Of a stretch of DNA of 64,000 bases, positions 10,440 to 21,978 are shown in pieces. The stretch lies in NCBI GenBank assembly GCA_038373885.1, contig JAWZYV010001818.1, forward strand, positions 186,001 through 250,000, read 5' to 3'. The notes below the pieces were generated by a model. That model was not told the origin of the DNA, did no database searches, and worked only from the letters and a program-made list of their open reading frames with translations. Both the position numbers and the translations under genes were made by a program. Each line of letters starts with the position of its first letter. The stretch's first letter is position 1. This DNA comes from Cheiracanthium punctorium. Its lineage: Eukaryota; Arthropoda; Arachnida; Araneae; Cheiracanthiidae.

Positions 10440-11277
10440 TACTAGATTAATGTCAGCTTTCACACGCTATTCATAATATATCCCATTTCTACCACAAATT
10501 AAGAGTGAGAATTCCAGACATAAAAAGAAAAAAAAAAAAAGTCACCATACTCGAATTACTCAATAACTGAAAAGAAATCTTGCTTTATTTGGATTTTTTA
10601 AACTCAAATTGCACTCTTTTACCATCCAGTTTTTTTTGTGATAGTGACATTCGAAACTTCGAGAAAGTAAAAGTGGAAAATGCCTCTTATATGCAAAGAG
10701 AGAAATTCCGCCAGAAATCTCAATGTAGTACGCACCTGCGCAATGAAATTTCATGGAAATTCTATATAAAGAAAATGTGAATGAATTTTTTAAAGTATTA
10801 TTAAACTCTCAAGGACGTAAATCCTGGGGCGAGGGAGGTTTTGGGAGCGGAGCACCGGATTATCCACTGGGGTGGAAACATAATATTTCTTGTAAAATCT
10901 AGTGAAATATTGTTATGCTTTACAAAAAGTTTCATTTTTCAATATTCAAAGATTCTGATTGTAAAATTACTTCTCATACTACAAAACTCCGAGTCCACTT
11001 AATTTATTCCTACGAATTTCCGGCTATAATTACATTTTTATAGTATTTATTGTATGAAACACCATTGTGACTCGACCAGAAATACCATATACAATAACTG
11101 TATATTTAAAACATTGAAACTGCTAAAAAATTTGAGCAGCGTGCGCCTGAAAATATAGAAGCTTAATGCATCAAATAAAACATTGATTAAATCTGCTTCA
11201 CGGTTTTAGTACACAGATTAAAATGAATTAATTGCGACAGGTACAGAATGATTCTTTAAAAGCTACACACTGATAAA
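10440..11277. other. No feature recognised
   Basis: AT-rich sequence with a short GC-richer patch at about 10813-10870. No ends, duplications or coding blocks could be supported. Confidence 0.4.
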
Positions 11278-11452
11278 TAGGGATGGACGCGAGACGAAAA
11301 ATTGGCGTCTCGCGTCTCGCAAAACAGCCGAAAAGCTTGTCTCGTCTCGCAAAAATCCCTATATCATGATGTTAAAAATGTCTGTCTCGTCTCGCAAAAA
11401 AGCTGTAAATCTCTGTCTCGTCTCGCAAAAAGTCGTCTCGCGTCCATCCCTA
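11278..11452 (+). mobile_element. hAT-type MITE made of CGTCTCGC motifs
   Basis: The element is 175 bp, the same family and length as 2122-2296 but inverted. The ends are TAGGGATGGAC and GTCCATCCCTA, with an exact 8-bp duplication CTGATAAA (11270-11277 and 11453-11460). Confidence 0.9.
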
Positions 11453-11837
11453 CTGATAAAAACTGAAAATGCAGGTTAAACCACCTTTAAAATAGAACAA
11501 ACCGCATCACACATAGCATCAGCTCATCCGTTTGGGACTTATTATGCCACAGAGACTGCAAACTTTTGAAAAAATAGAAAAATGCTCGTATATTATCTCA
11601 AAATGAAAATTTATCAAACTGAATTCTCATTCTGTAAAAATGTAGGGGCCCCTAAGAATTGGTGATCTGGAGCACATGATCCTCTTGCCCCTACGATAAT
11701 CAGGGCCTACATATTTGTCCTCAGAGATTCAGCAATTTAGAGCTTCATCAAATGGTGCTAGACTTCTAAATATTGGAATCCTTCATAAACTACTTTTATA
11801 GTCAATAGGATACTATTGTTTTTCATAAATCATTATT

Positions 11838-12810
11838 CTTATTATACTCATGCTACCATTAACTGATAGCAACAGCGTGAGTATTCGACTGCAGATTATC
11901 CGCCGCTTGCCTGTCCCAATAAGAAAAGCATTATTGAAAAATATATAAATATTTCTTCATTTTCTGGTTGTGAACATTTAAGCAATCGCTTCGAAAAAAT
12001 ATTCTAATATCGATATTGAACAATATAGCTATCAACGTTGAGAGTTTGGATTGGCACACGTGTAGAAATTGTACTGAAGTCGTCTTTAAAAATTTGAAGA
12101 TGTTGATTATTATTTTCCGAACATGTATCATGTAAGGAAAGTATTGTAATCATGAAAAAATTCGACTTCGCGATTTTGGTGTATTTACACGTTTTCAGGT
12201 CTTCTGAATTCATTCATGCTATTTTTACGAGATGTATGTATGTATGTGTGTGTGTATATGTGAGTGAACACGATAGTTCCTAAACAGGGCATTCGGTTGA
12301 GCTCAAATTGGGTAAATATGTTATAAACCACCATCGTAAAACCGGTATTGATTTTAAAATGTATAGGACTTATAGTTTTCCTACAGGGCTACGAAAAAGA
12401 TTTCTTTTACATTATGGTATATGGGGAGAAATTCTTGAAAGTGCGGTAGCGTTTATTTAAATGCTTAGTAATGATCTTAATCGTACATGTTAGGAAAGTC
12501 GAATGGAGTCACTCCAGATTTTTTTTTATATAAGTCGAAATTTAAATCAAATCAAGCAAAAGGTCATTGTAAATTATGTTTTTATTTAAAGAACTGTTTT
12601 ACGGCCGATTCCCATTATAATGAAGTGTTTAAAATAAAAAAAAATTATCTAGCGGTGTATCGGAATTTCTTGTAGTATTTTCTTGGAGTACTGGATTGAA
12701 CTTCAAATATTCAAAACGGTGCTGGCTATGAAACATTAAAGTAAAACACGGGGTATCTCAGACATAAAAAAGGAAAGAAAAGTAAGAGAAAGAAAAAAGC
12801 AAGGTCAATA
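11838..12810 (-). repeat. RptX, copy C
   Basis: Same order and orientation as copy B (3940-4588 plus 5824-6190): the ACTGATAGCAACAGCGTGAG block, AACGTTGAGAGTTTGGA, a TATG/TG microsatellite (about 12234-12258), ACCGGTATTGATTTTAAAA, CATTATGGTATATGGGG (the empty Tc1 site) and the purine run ending near 12805. It is not interrupted. Confidence 0.65.
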
Positions 12811-13079
12811 AAACCTCGTTTTTAAAAATAGGCTCTCATTAAATTGCTCCAAGCACTAGAATCATCTTCTCAAAACTGCATATCAACCATTTTATTTTTC
12901 GCCAAATTAAAATGTTGCACATTTTAGTCTTGGAAAATTTCCAAATTCTATTTTTCTTTTGAGTATAAAACATTTTATTCCTGCTCTGATTTCACATGCG
13001 CATGATATTTTAATTAAAAAATAACTTTACAAATAATCTAAAAAAAAAAAAAAATCGTTATTCTTTTATTTTTACTTCA

Positions 13080-13387
13080 AGTGTCTGAATCATTTAATAA
13101 ACGTGCCAAATATGGCAACCTAGATATACTTAAATTCTCATTTTTTCCACTGCGGTGTTACAACTGCAAAATGGGGAAAAGAAAATATTAGCCTTTTGCG
13201 ATAGGTTTTTTTTTATCGATATCTCCTAAAATAATTCGAATTTCGTAAAAATCGCTTCGACGTATATCGGAACCCTACCTGGAGAATTTCCATACAAAAT
13301 TTGGTAGGTCTAGGATCACCCGTCTAGGAGCTAGGCGAGACACAGACAAAGGACTAACATGTCACAGTCTATTTTATTTATATAGAT
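13080..13387 (+). mobile_element. RTE-like LINE 3-prime fragment
   Basis: It contains GAATCATTTAATAAACGTGC, similar to the 308-bp array unit, then AATCGCTTCGACGTATATCG, CCTACCTGGAGAATTTCC, GGTCTAGGATCACCCGTCTA and a final ATTTTATTTATATAGATA. The last motif is a typical terminal block of arthropod RTE-like LINEs. No reverse transcriptase frame is present. Confidence 0.5.
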
Positions 13388-13499
13388 AAGCGTTTTGAAG
13401 GTACATCCAACATAATATTTTACATGTAATCCCAACCTTTACAGGAGGTTCTCGATAATCCTTATTTTTAGATGAATAATATACATGGTTTTGGAAAAG

Positions 13500-14335
13500 G
13501 GCAAAGTAATGGAACCTGCCTGCAATCGAACCGGAACAGTAGATGGGGACGTCAGTTTAAGAACACTTTTCCTGGATTCTAACCGAACTTCCAGACAGAA
13601 CAAGGGAATGGAACACCACAATTAAAGGGACAGTGGCTACAAACGAACCTAAACAGCAGAGGGAAATTAAGCATTCGATACCAACAAACAGAAGAAAACA
13701 CCAGTATGGGAACACAGTTAAAGAAAAATACCACAACATAGACATTCTCTCGATTCCAACCCTACGGAAAAACGTTTTAATAAAACAGTGGAAGAATAAT
13801 AGCTCAACACGGACACTTCCTGGATGCTAACCCGATATCCAGACGGAACAACGGTTTAAGAACACGGGTATGTAACACCACAAAGAAACAAACACTGGCT
13901 GCAAACAGTTTACGAACAAAATAAAAGAATAACAAATAGACACCCCGTGGATTCTAACCCAACCTCAAGACGGAGCAATGGTTTAACACGGGGATAGATC
14001 ACCACAAAGAAACGGACCCTGGCTGCAATCAATCCCAAACAATAGACAGAACCTGGAGTTTAAAAACACGGATACAGAATAATAATTCGGAACCTACCAG
14101 CAGACGAAATCAACGCTTAAGAACACTGTGATCGAAAAACACAAAAAAAAATTACACTACCTGCATTCGAACCCAACAAACAGAGAAAAACATCAGTTAA
14201 AGAACACAGTTAAAGTATCATACTAGACTATGGACATTCCCCCTCATTCAAGCCCAACCTCCAGACTGAACAATGGTATAAGAAAACAGTTAAAGAATAA
14301 TACTACAACATGGCCACTTTTTGGATTCTAAGTAA
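13500..14335 (+). repeat. Decayed satellite with two alternating monomers
   Basis: Two motifs recur. One is GATTCTAACCC-like followed by CCAGACGGAACAATGG (about 13572, 13822, 13948, 14243, with partial forms at 13752 and 14323). The other is CTGCAATCGAACC-like followed by AACAGTAGA (about 13519, 13635, 13897, 14025, 14160). They are linked by AAGAACACGG and AGAATAATA spacers. Divergence is high and the period is irregular (roughly 115-130 bp). Open frames inside are repeat artefacts. Confidence 0.65.
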
Positions 14336-14352
14336 TGATCATGAATTACCAA

Positions 14353-14620
14353 TGATTCTTACTGTAGATTTTAATGTTAATTTTTGCTCTCAAGAATCTC
14401 GCTGTTAGTTAATTTTTTAAAAGAAAAATTTGATCTAACTCTGAATACTTCTCGACTTCAATCAACAACACGTTTCGGTACAAAAATAGGCGCTGTATTT
14501 TCAAGAAAATTAGCAAATTTAGAGAGTAAAATTTATGTTTCACATTATAGTTACCACAAACCTATAATTTCATACATAAAAAATTATGATGACATTCAAG
14601 TACCTATTTCCAATGAATAA
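14353..14620 (+). pseudogene. Relict of an EEP-type endonuclease domain
   Basis: One frame reads PMILTVDFNVNFCSQESR. After a one-base shift it continues LLVNFLKEKFDLTLNTSRLQ, STTRFGTKIGAVFSR and YHKPIISYI. The order GDFN-like (here VDFN), T-T-x-G-T-x-I-D-like (here G replaces D) and S-x-H matches the C-terminal half of exonuclease-endonuclease-phosphatase domains encoded by LINEs and by Helentron-type elements. Two catalytic positions are changed and the frame is shifted, so it is dead. The source element type is not resolved. Confidence 0.6.
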
Positions 14621-15290
14621 TATGAATATAACATTTATATAATCTTTGTAAAGTACATGAATAATAAATATAATTAAATTATAATATATTTATTTTAAGT
14701 TAAAATTTAATCATTCCAGTAATATGTGTCGTAAACGTCAAAGAAGTTTTACTTCAATCGCACGTAAAGATAACACGCACACACATTTTTTTTTTTTTAT
14801 TGAATTGTTGGATTCGGATTTGTGTTTTTCAACGTGCAACTGGGCTGGCAGGTGAATGGAACAGGGAGCCAATAATGGAAAAAACCAATTATTGAAATAT
14901 TTTCGGAAGTCAATTTAAAATTTGAATAAATGACATAAGTGCTGCCATTTTCTATGCATTCTAATTCTCATGGAGAATTCTCAATTTAAGAAAATATCAG
15001 TACTTCATTCTCACTTCTCGGTCCTCCCTCCGCTGACTCTCTGACAATCCTGTTTGACCATAATTAGCGATAAAACTTCTTCTAGGGAAAGTGAAAACGC
15101 ACATGCATTTGCGGATACCCTCACTGTCAGCTATGACAAGTTCAGACCCTCCTACTCAGCATGAAAATTTTGTGCCACCAGTTGTCGCCCATGGAATGAT
15201 CGACATCTCCTTCCGGAGAAAAATTGCCCTAAGGAAGTTATAGTGGGACGTACACGACATGTTATGTTATTTAGATCATGTAAATTCAAA

Positions 15291-15420
15291 GCTGTCCTTT
15301 CAAATGTACATTCTCAGAAAATGCTTTATTACATTTCTGACACTTTTAAGGCTTTTCTCCTGTGCTAGTACAACGATGTGTATTCGGACTACTTTTCAGC
15401 GTAAATGCTTTATCATACTC
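15291..15420 (-). pseudogene. C2H2 zinc-finger relict
   Basis: The minus strand reads EYDKAFTLKSSPNTHRCTS, then TGEKP, a stop, KCQKCNKAFSENVHLKGQL and a second stop. The TGEKP linker and C-x2-C-NKAF spacing identify tandem C2H2 fingers. The histidines of the second finger are lost and there is an internal stop, so it is a decayed fragment. Confidence 0.65.
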
Positions 15421-15685
15421 TCTTAAAAATTTAGAGTGATATTATCACCCTTCCAAAAAGTCACTGCCAGATGAACCTGGATAGAATGAAATAAGAATGA
15501 GAAAACTGCATTATGACTCTTCATCAATAGAATTCCGTCACTATAACATAGCATGTCGCGTGAGTGGCTCTGGTAAGACAATGTGAGTGGCAATAGTGAG
15601 ACAATATGGCTCTGGTGAAGGCGCTATCTGCTCACTCTAGCGAAGAGTCACCCCGTTTCCCCAGATGCGTTCACTCTAGTAGGAG

Positions 15686-15779
15686 TGGGTGCGTTACTTC
15701 CAGACTAAACCGGCGCCATATTGGACGCCTGCAGTTGTCACATCTTGCAAGTATAATGGTATACTTTTAGCTAACACAA
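15686..15779 (+). other. Possible exon with strong donor, plus strand
   Basis: An acceptor-like GTTACTTCCAG precedes a locally GC-richer stretch (CCGGCGCCATATTGGACGCC) that ends in ACACAA followed by GTAAGTAG, a near-perfect donor. One frame is open throughout (TKPAPYWTPAVVTSCKYNG), but the phase does not join cleanly to the putative exon at 16501. It could equally be a noncoding 5-prime exon. Confidence 0.3.
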
Positions 15780-16315
15780 GTAAGTAGAACCTTATAACTT
15801 TTCTCTTACTGCAAATTTTATTGAAATTTTGAAAAATCGCAACATTTAAAGTTACAATCTAGTTCAGTTTCGCATCCAGTGCTACTAAGATCTTTGAAAA
15901 GACACAGCTTTGAGTAGGGTTAACATTTTGCTTTACTGTACATTTTGTGTTTACGTTAGGTCAAATAAGCGTGTTTCATTGAATTATAAACCCTTCCAAG
16001 AAAATATTTTCTCTATCCGCCTCTGCATTTCATCATAATGTTTTATGTATGTTCATGTATATGAAATCTTACTTTTTTTTGTTATTTATTTCTGAATATA
16101 ATATTGGAGCATGTTTTGATACCTTCATGCTAATAGTTTTATCAAAACTTTCTAATTTATAGCAGGAAGTAGTTATAAATTATTTACGAGCATTACTTCC
16201 AACATTGTACATTGAAATAAATTCTAAACAAAGAAAAATATTTTATGCCTTGAATTTCAATTTGCTTGTTGCAGTTTCCTGTTCGTTCGTTATATCTGCA
16301 CTATCCTAGAATGCT

Positions 16316-16420
16316 ACGAGGACGTATTAAAGGGAGGAGGGCGGAGGGACGACCGCCCCTCCTGAAAAAAAGAAATTAATTTCAATCTTTTTTACTTCCA
16401 TAAAATGAATGTATATGTGA
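16316..16420 (+). mobile_element. Fragment of the GGCGGATTAA MITE family
   Basis: GTATTAAAGGGAGGAGGGCG, a GC-rich stretch, and TTACTTCCATAAAATGAATG match the left part of the complete element at 56170-56352. The right end and a target duplication are missing. A further inverted piece lies at about 40402-40492. Confidence 0.5.
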
Positions 16421-16500
16421 ACCATGAATGGATTGCTTCAGAAAATTAAACTTTAAGAATACTTTTTATGTACTGATGCTCATTTCTTTGAAATATAGGA

Positions 16501-16560
16501 GACTGTTAATAACAGCAGTGCATTGGGAAGCATTGTTGAAGATGAATACCATATTTAAGA
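16501..16560 (+). CDS. Putative terminal coding exon, not recognised
   Basis: After an acceptor-like CTTTGAAATATAG at 16500, the frame reads ETVNNSSALGSIVEDEYHI and ends with TAA. Nineteen codons is short and could be chance. However, the acidic composition, the acceptor and the T-rich, ATTTA-containing sequence that follows resemble a C-terminus with a 3-prime UTR. The in-frame codon before GAG is TAG, so it can only be coding if spliced. The preceding exon is not identified. Confidence 0.3.
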
Positions 16561-16793
16561 TGTTTTAATGTTTGCAAGTATTTATTTTTTAAAATTTATT
16601 TACTTTTTAAATTTATTTTTAAATTTGGGTGTTAGTTTTATATTCATTTTTTATACTGCTCACTATGCAATGTTCATATGTGATATTCAGTCTGCAGTAT
16701 GCCTATTCGATGCTGTTAAAAGTTCTTTATAATCCAATAAGAAAGGCATTGAAGAGAGTGTGCTTATAGAAGCAGCAGTCAACACCTTAGTTA

Positions 16794-16799
16794 AATAAA
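16794..16799 (+). terminator. Candidate poly(A) signal AATAAA
   Basis: AATAAA sits about 235 bp after the putative stop codon of the 16.5-kb exon, in T-rich sequence. It is only meaningful if that exon is real, because AATAAA is common in AT-rich DNA. Confidence 0.25.
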
Positions 16800-16881
16800 G
16801 AAAATGACATTAACTGAATAGTGAAATGTGCTTTGGGTAAATGATATTTCATATGTGAAGCATAAACATTCGTATATTTAA

Positions 16882-16884
<3 letters not shown>

Positions 16885-16934
<50 letters not shown>
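16885..16934. repeat. (TA)n microsatellite
   Basis: An uninterrupted TA run of about 50 bp directly abuts the left end of the large inverted repeat. That fits insertion of the neighbouring element into TA-rich DNA. Confidence 0.95.
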
Positions 16935-16939
<5 letters not shown>

Positions 16940-17755
16940 CGTCCGATTTTCAGTAAAGTTCCAGAGTTAAGGCAGGTAAAACGGTTTATTAAACATTATC
17001 TTTAAGTTACAATATAGAGTGAGAAGAGGAGAGGGGAGACGGGTACAAAAATCAGCGTGGACTAATTAAGCAGTTCCAGTGGCAGAAATCTCCTGAATTT
17101 CGAGGTGCGGGTGTATTTACGTTCATCATACCACGTGGGTTGGTAAGACATAACTCCGCCTCTCTCTTATCTCTAATCGAATTACATACATTTATGAACA
17201 TGACCCATTCATTTATGAACATGACCTGCATCCGGGATTACAAAGGCGTGGGGACACGTGTACACTCTATAAAGAACTCAGAATCGACGGCCTGATGTCT
17301 GACAATTAACAAAATAAATAAAACATAGCTCCAGAGCGCGCGTGGCAAGTAAGACAGAAAAGCAAAACTTACAGTGAAAGTACCGCTTGAACAATACCCA
17401 AACTAGTAAAACCCAAATTACCTTTTTATACATTACATATATATATATATATATATTCTTTAGAGTGTACACGCCTTTGTAACCCCGGATGCAGGTCATG
17501 TTGGTAAATGTGTGTGGTTCGATCACAGATAAGAGAGAGGCGGAGTTATGTCTTCGCAAACCACGTGTTGGGGTGAGCGTAAATACACCCGCACCTCGAA
17601 AATCAAGGGACTTCTGCCACTGGAACTGCTTAATTAGTCCATGCTGATTTTTGTACCCGTCTCCCCTCCCCTCTTCTCATTCTATATTGTAACTTAAATG
17701 TAATGTTCAATAAACCGTATTACCTGCCTTAACTCTGGAAGTATCTGACGTCTCA
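16935..17755. mobile_element. Large inverted-repeat (foldback) element
   Basis: The left arm 16935-17277 and right arm 17456-17755 are diverged reverse complements, starting TGAGACGTC and ending GACGTCTCA. Shared blocks include AGTTAAGGCAGGTAA, TAATTAAGCAGTTCCAGTGG, GGTGCGGGTGTATTTACG and CGCCTCTCTCTTATCT. The spacer of about 180 bp contains a further (TA)n run. The right arm has CAATAAACCG like an LTR poly(A) signal, so it may be two LTR-like sequences head to head, or a long-TIR DNA element. It has TG...CA ends and no coding frame. Confidence 0.75.
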
Positions 17756-17761
17756 TATATA

Positions 17762-18202
17762 CAGGGTGAATCTAAACTCTTGGCCAAAACTTAAGGGGTG
17801 TAAGGGCACATAATAAGGAATCAGAATCACATAGAAATGTGGGGTCAAAAATGCAGTTTTCACTTACCTGGTAATAATCACTTTGTGAAAAGTATTGAAG
17901 TGTTCGTCTCATTTCTGAACCAAGTTTCATAAACAATAAGATTGTCTCCAAAAATTTCATCCGTGAAATAAAATAGAATTTTTAAACTGTGAATTTTAGT
18001 CTTCTGTTTTCGGAAAAAATACTTTAGTTTCTAACAAACAATGTTCGGAAAGTGCACTGTTGTTTCAACACTTTTTCCAAAGTGATTATTAACACCTACA
18101 TGAAGACGATGTTGCTGACCCCACATTGCTATGTGATTCTGATTCCTTATTATGTGCCCTGTCACTTCTTAAAGCTTTGTCCAAGAGTTTAGATTCACCC
18201 TG
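17762..18202. mobile_element. mariner-type MITE, TA-flanked
   Basis: The ends are CAGGGTGAATCTAAACTCTTG and (reverse) the same block from 18202, with TA on each side. The terminal inverted repeats extend over about 100 bp (TTAAGGGGTG-like, CATAATAAGGAATCAGAATC). About 440 bp in total, noncoding. It shares its left TA with the end of the inverted-repeat element. Confidence 0.8.
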
Positions 18203-21200
18203 TATTAATGCAATAAAGAAATTTTTTTAATTTCTTTTTCTGATTGTAAAATCACTTTGTGTTCAGCCCCTAAAAAGAGTCGTTTTGCAGTTTTTATGTA
18301 AAGTGATCGTTCACAATGATCATCTTTGGGGGTCTAACTGACCAATATCAACTATGAAAGGGCTTAAATAAAGTTTTAATGTCAGTATAATTGATTTTTA
18401 ATTTTTAATTAATGATTTATGTAGTTCTAAATACATCTCAAGCCCTCCTCATTACATCTCAACTGGTAAAAAAAGTAGACTTTCTGCCAAAAATACTTTA
18501 TTCTTACTTTGTTAAAAAATGACGTAACAGTCCTTTAAATTTTTTCGGTGATAGCAAAATATAATGTAATTTTAAGCTGAGCTTCTTTCTTTTTAATATA
18601 ATTCATTTATTTTTTGGCAACAGATGGTTTGAAAAATTAGCTACCTCACCAATATACAACAAACAATAACATAGTTTTTGTTTCATCGACTTGCCTTCAC
18701 ATGATGTAAAATGCTTCATTGAGCTACAAAAAAAATTACTTAGAAATAAATGTATTAAAAGTTTGAAATTGTATTGTATTGAGTATTCTAGTGAGTATTA
18801 ACAACATGTTTTTGTGAAGGTGGGTTTTGCAATAATTCATGCAACTTTTGAACAGGTTTTAAAAGAATTCATTGTCACCCAAAACTTAAAAATTAAAATT
18901 TCTCTTCTCGAACTATATTTATGCACTTTTAGAAATGTTAATTTATAAGAATTGCAACATATTGAGAAAAAAATCTGTAACATATATTGTATTTTTTCAA
19001 ATAGAGGAAGCATTAGCTGTCAGATGCAATTTCCACGACTAGCATTTTCCCATAAATGTTGCATGACCTGCAGGTTTGCTGTTTATAAAAGTGCAGTCAG
19101 TGAAGAAGCTTTCTGACGTTTATCGAATCTGACATATCAAGCTTTTTTTAAAAGCTTACACAGGCAAGTGACATATAAAGTATTTTGCTAGAACAACTTT
19201 TAAATGATTAATTTTGGCTAGTTATTAAAGTTTTTATCTTTTTATGTTGTAGTTTCTGAACTGGCCCTGGTTGAAAAAGTCTTTCAATGTTTATGAGTGG
19301 CATTGTGAAAGAGAAGAAACCATTAGCATTATGATTGGTAGTCATGTTTTGTTTTATTTTTTGCCATTTTTTTTTCAATGCTCTTTATTACCAATTCAAA
19401 GTCTGTATACTTTTCATCGCTGTGCACTGATTTTTTCAAAGATTGCATCTCAGATTTTTACTTTTTTTTTGATTTTGTAATCCCCCCTCCCCGATTGATT
19501 TACATTAGTAAATGTTTTTTAGTTTACCAAAGTCATGTTACTTTGGGGTAGTTAGTGACTGTGTATTTTCATATTTGACATGTAAATTTAAAAAAGTTAT
19601 TAGGACTGTCTTAAAAGGAAAGAAAAGTATTTTTTGACAAAGTTGCGTCAGTGAGTAAGTCAATGCAGAAAAAAATGATATATGTTAAAACTCAAAATGG
19701 TATTGTTTACTAAAACACGTGACTCAGGCAACTGTTAGTTATATTATTGTTGGGCTTTTCTGTATGGTGCTAGTATCGCGTGTCATGTTATCTCTCTACT
19801 TTTCTAGTATCTATGATGTTTACGATTCGATCTCGATATGCTGTATTTAGAACGCACGTTTGTAAAGTTCAACTGTAAATAGTCAATGTAATAAATATGT
19901 TCTTATATGTTAATGCCAGTATAACATCACTTCCAATTATACATAGCTACCTAATTCCCCAGTAAAGTTACAACAATTATTTTATGTTATGCTACATTCT
20001 ATTATTTATTTATTTTATTTTTATTGCATCTGCATCTTTCTATTATATAATTTTATTTAAATTTTGGACTTGTTTTAGTCCATATTTGATATCAAGTTAA
20101 GGAATTACTGTCAAAATCAAATCTTTTTTGCAACATTTTATGAAATGGCAATTAAATAAATCATAAAAATATTTTTTTAGTGTCTTCAAATTAATTTTTT
20201 ACCTACCCCCTCCAACCTTTAAAAATTGCAAATAAAACCTAGAAAGGCTTGCGGCTTTGATAATTTTTTTAAAAAGTTTCATTTGAATGTGTTCAAATAA
20301 TAAACTGTAAAATACTATTTGATATACACCGAATCAAAAACTAGAAAATGAGAAGAAGTATACTTAGCATAAGCAAAAATTATGTGAATTTTTTATCACT
20401 GAAATAGTTTGTAAACTCTACTCCCCCAGTAAATTCAATTTTTTTTAACCCTGCAGCATTCGCAATGTATAATAAACTTGTCAGTGTTGATATGATGTCA
20501 TAAGTACCGTATATCCTCGTGTTATAACACAAATCAGTAAATTTAGGCTATGTCAGGTAATGTATTTTATATTTTATATTCGGTGTATAACACGCACGTG
20601 AAAATATGAAGTAATTTTTTGAAGTTGGAAATACGTGTTATACACCGAGATATACGGTAAATTTTAATTATTATTTGAAAATATCTTTAGTTTTTCACCA
20701 ACTTTATAAAGAAAAAGGTTATCAATTGGGTTCATCTTGAAATCTCAGGAAATTACCTAATTTCAAATTAAAAGTATTGTCAAACTTCTGTTTAATTATT
20801 TCTTTCATGTGTTCATCTTACTTAGACACGATCTTTGCTAAAAAAATAATAATAATGTTTTTAATTGAGGATTTTTTACTTCCTGTGCATAGAAGTCTGT
20901 TTTTATCACTCAATTTTATTTTTTGATTAGTCACTTTTCATTAACATGATATATGTTGCAAGTCCTGCACCTTTTTCTACTTTTTAATTGATTGTAATAA
21001 TTTGTAAAATTAGCTTAACAGTATTAAGTAATGTGTTTAATATTTATTTTGTCACTATTTGTTTGATGATAGGTATTACTTACTGGTTAATTCCTCATTC
21101 AGGGATAATTTTACCTCAAACTACTTTGAAACTGAAACAGGATTTTTGCTTCAATCTTGTCCCCAAATATTCTTCTGAGAGTTTCCCATATTAATTTGTT

Positions 21201-21978
21201 TAAGATTTTGTGAAGTAAATTTTATGTTGCGTTCCTTTCTTTTAACGAAATATATTGATGTTCTCTATCACGTTATAAATCAATGTATTCTAATATTAAT
21301 ATTATTTAGAGGAGAAACTATTTTTTTTAAGTACAAGCATTTAATTTCTATGAAATTTAAAGTTTTTCTTTTTTATGTAAAATAATAGAAACGTTTTTTT
21401 ATATTGAGAGCTGCTATATCTAGGTTCAATTGCTGCTTTTTCGATCATGTAGCTTTTGTGTCACTGAAGAAATTAGAATGTGAAAGATGTCTTGATTTTT
21501 TTATTTTTTGTAGAATTTGTAGAATTTCGGCAGTAACGGCCCCACCTTTCCATTCCTTCTCATATTTTAAAGGGTTACAGTATATGTAAATGTTACTTGA
21601 GAACATTTATTAGTACCATACATAAACTTTTCCATCGTGCTTTTGTGCTGCTCCAAAATAGCACTTATCCTGGTCATAAAGGTGCTTCAAAATGCATGTA
21701 GATTTAAGGATATATTATAAAATCATTCTTCAATTATACTGAAACTGTAACTAAATGTTAGGTGACCTTATTATTGTTGTCTGGATCAATTGAAAAATTC
21801 ATTTGATTTGTTCCTCTTTAAATTCATCACATAGTTGAATGTTTTTGGTTGTGGTTCACTTGGGAGGGTTTTAAATATCACCCTAAGCCATCTACAGGGA
21901 AAACTAATTTTATTTTCGATGTATTAAACACAATTCTAGTTAAAATAGCATCCAGTTCCAGAATTCTGCCCAAAAAGG
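18203..21978. other. T-rich, gene-poor stretch
   Basis: The plus strand is visibly richer in T than A, with long T runs and many ATTTA motifs. No coding exon or repeat end was supported apart from the hairpin at 20505-20659. It could be intron or long 3-prime UTR of a plus-strand transcript (inference). Confidence 0.4.
20505..20659. mobile_element. Hairpin MITE with TACCGTATAT ends
   Basis: TACCGTATATCCTCGTGTTA at the left pairs with a right end containing GTGTTATACACCGAGATATA and CGGTA. About 155 bp, with a subterminal CACGCACGTG-like block. Such TACCGTAT-type hairpins are common small DNA elements. The target duplication is unclear. Confidence 0.6.

Noticed and set aside
17278..17559. 93-codon open frame, minus strand
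   Set aside because: It lies across the spacer and arm of the large inverted repeat, includes a TA microsatellite translated as IYIYIYV, and has no domain.
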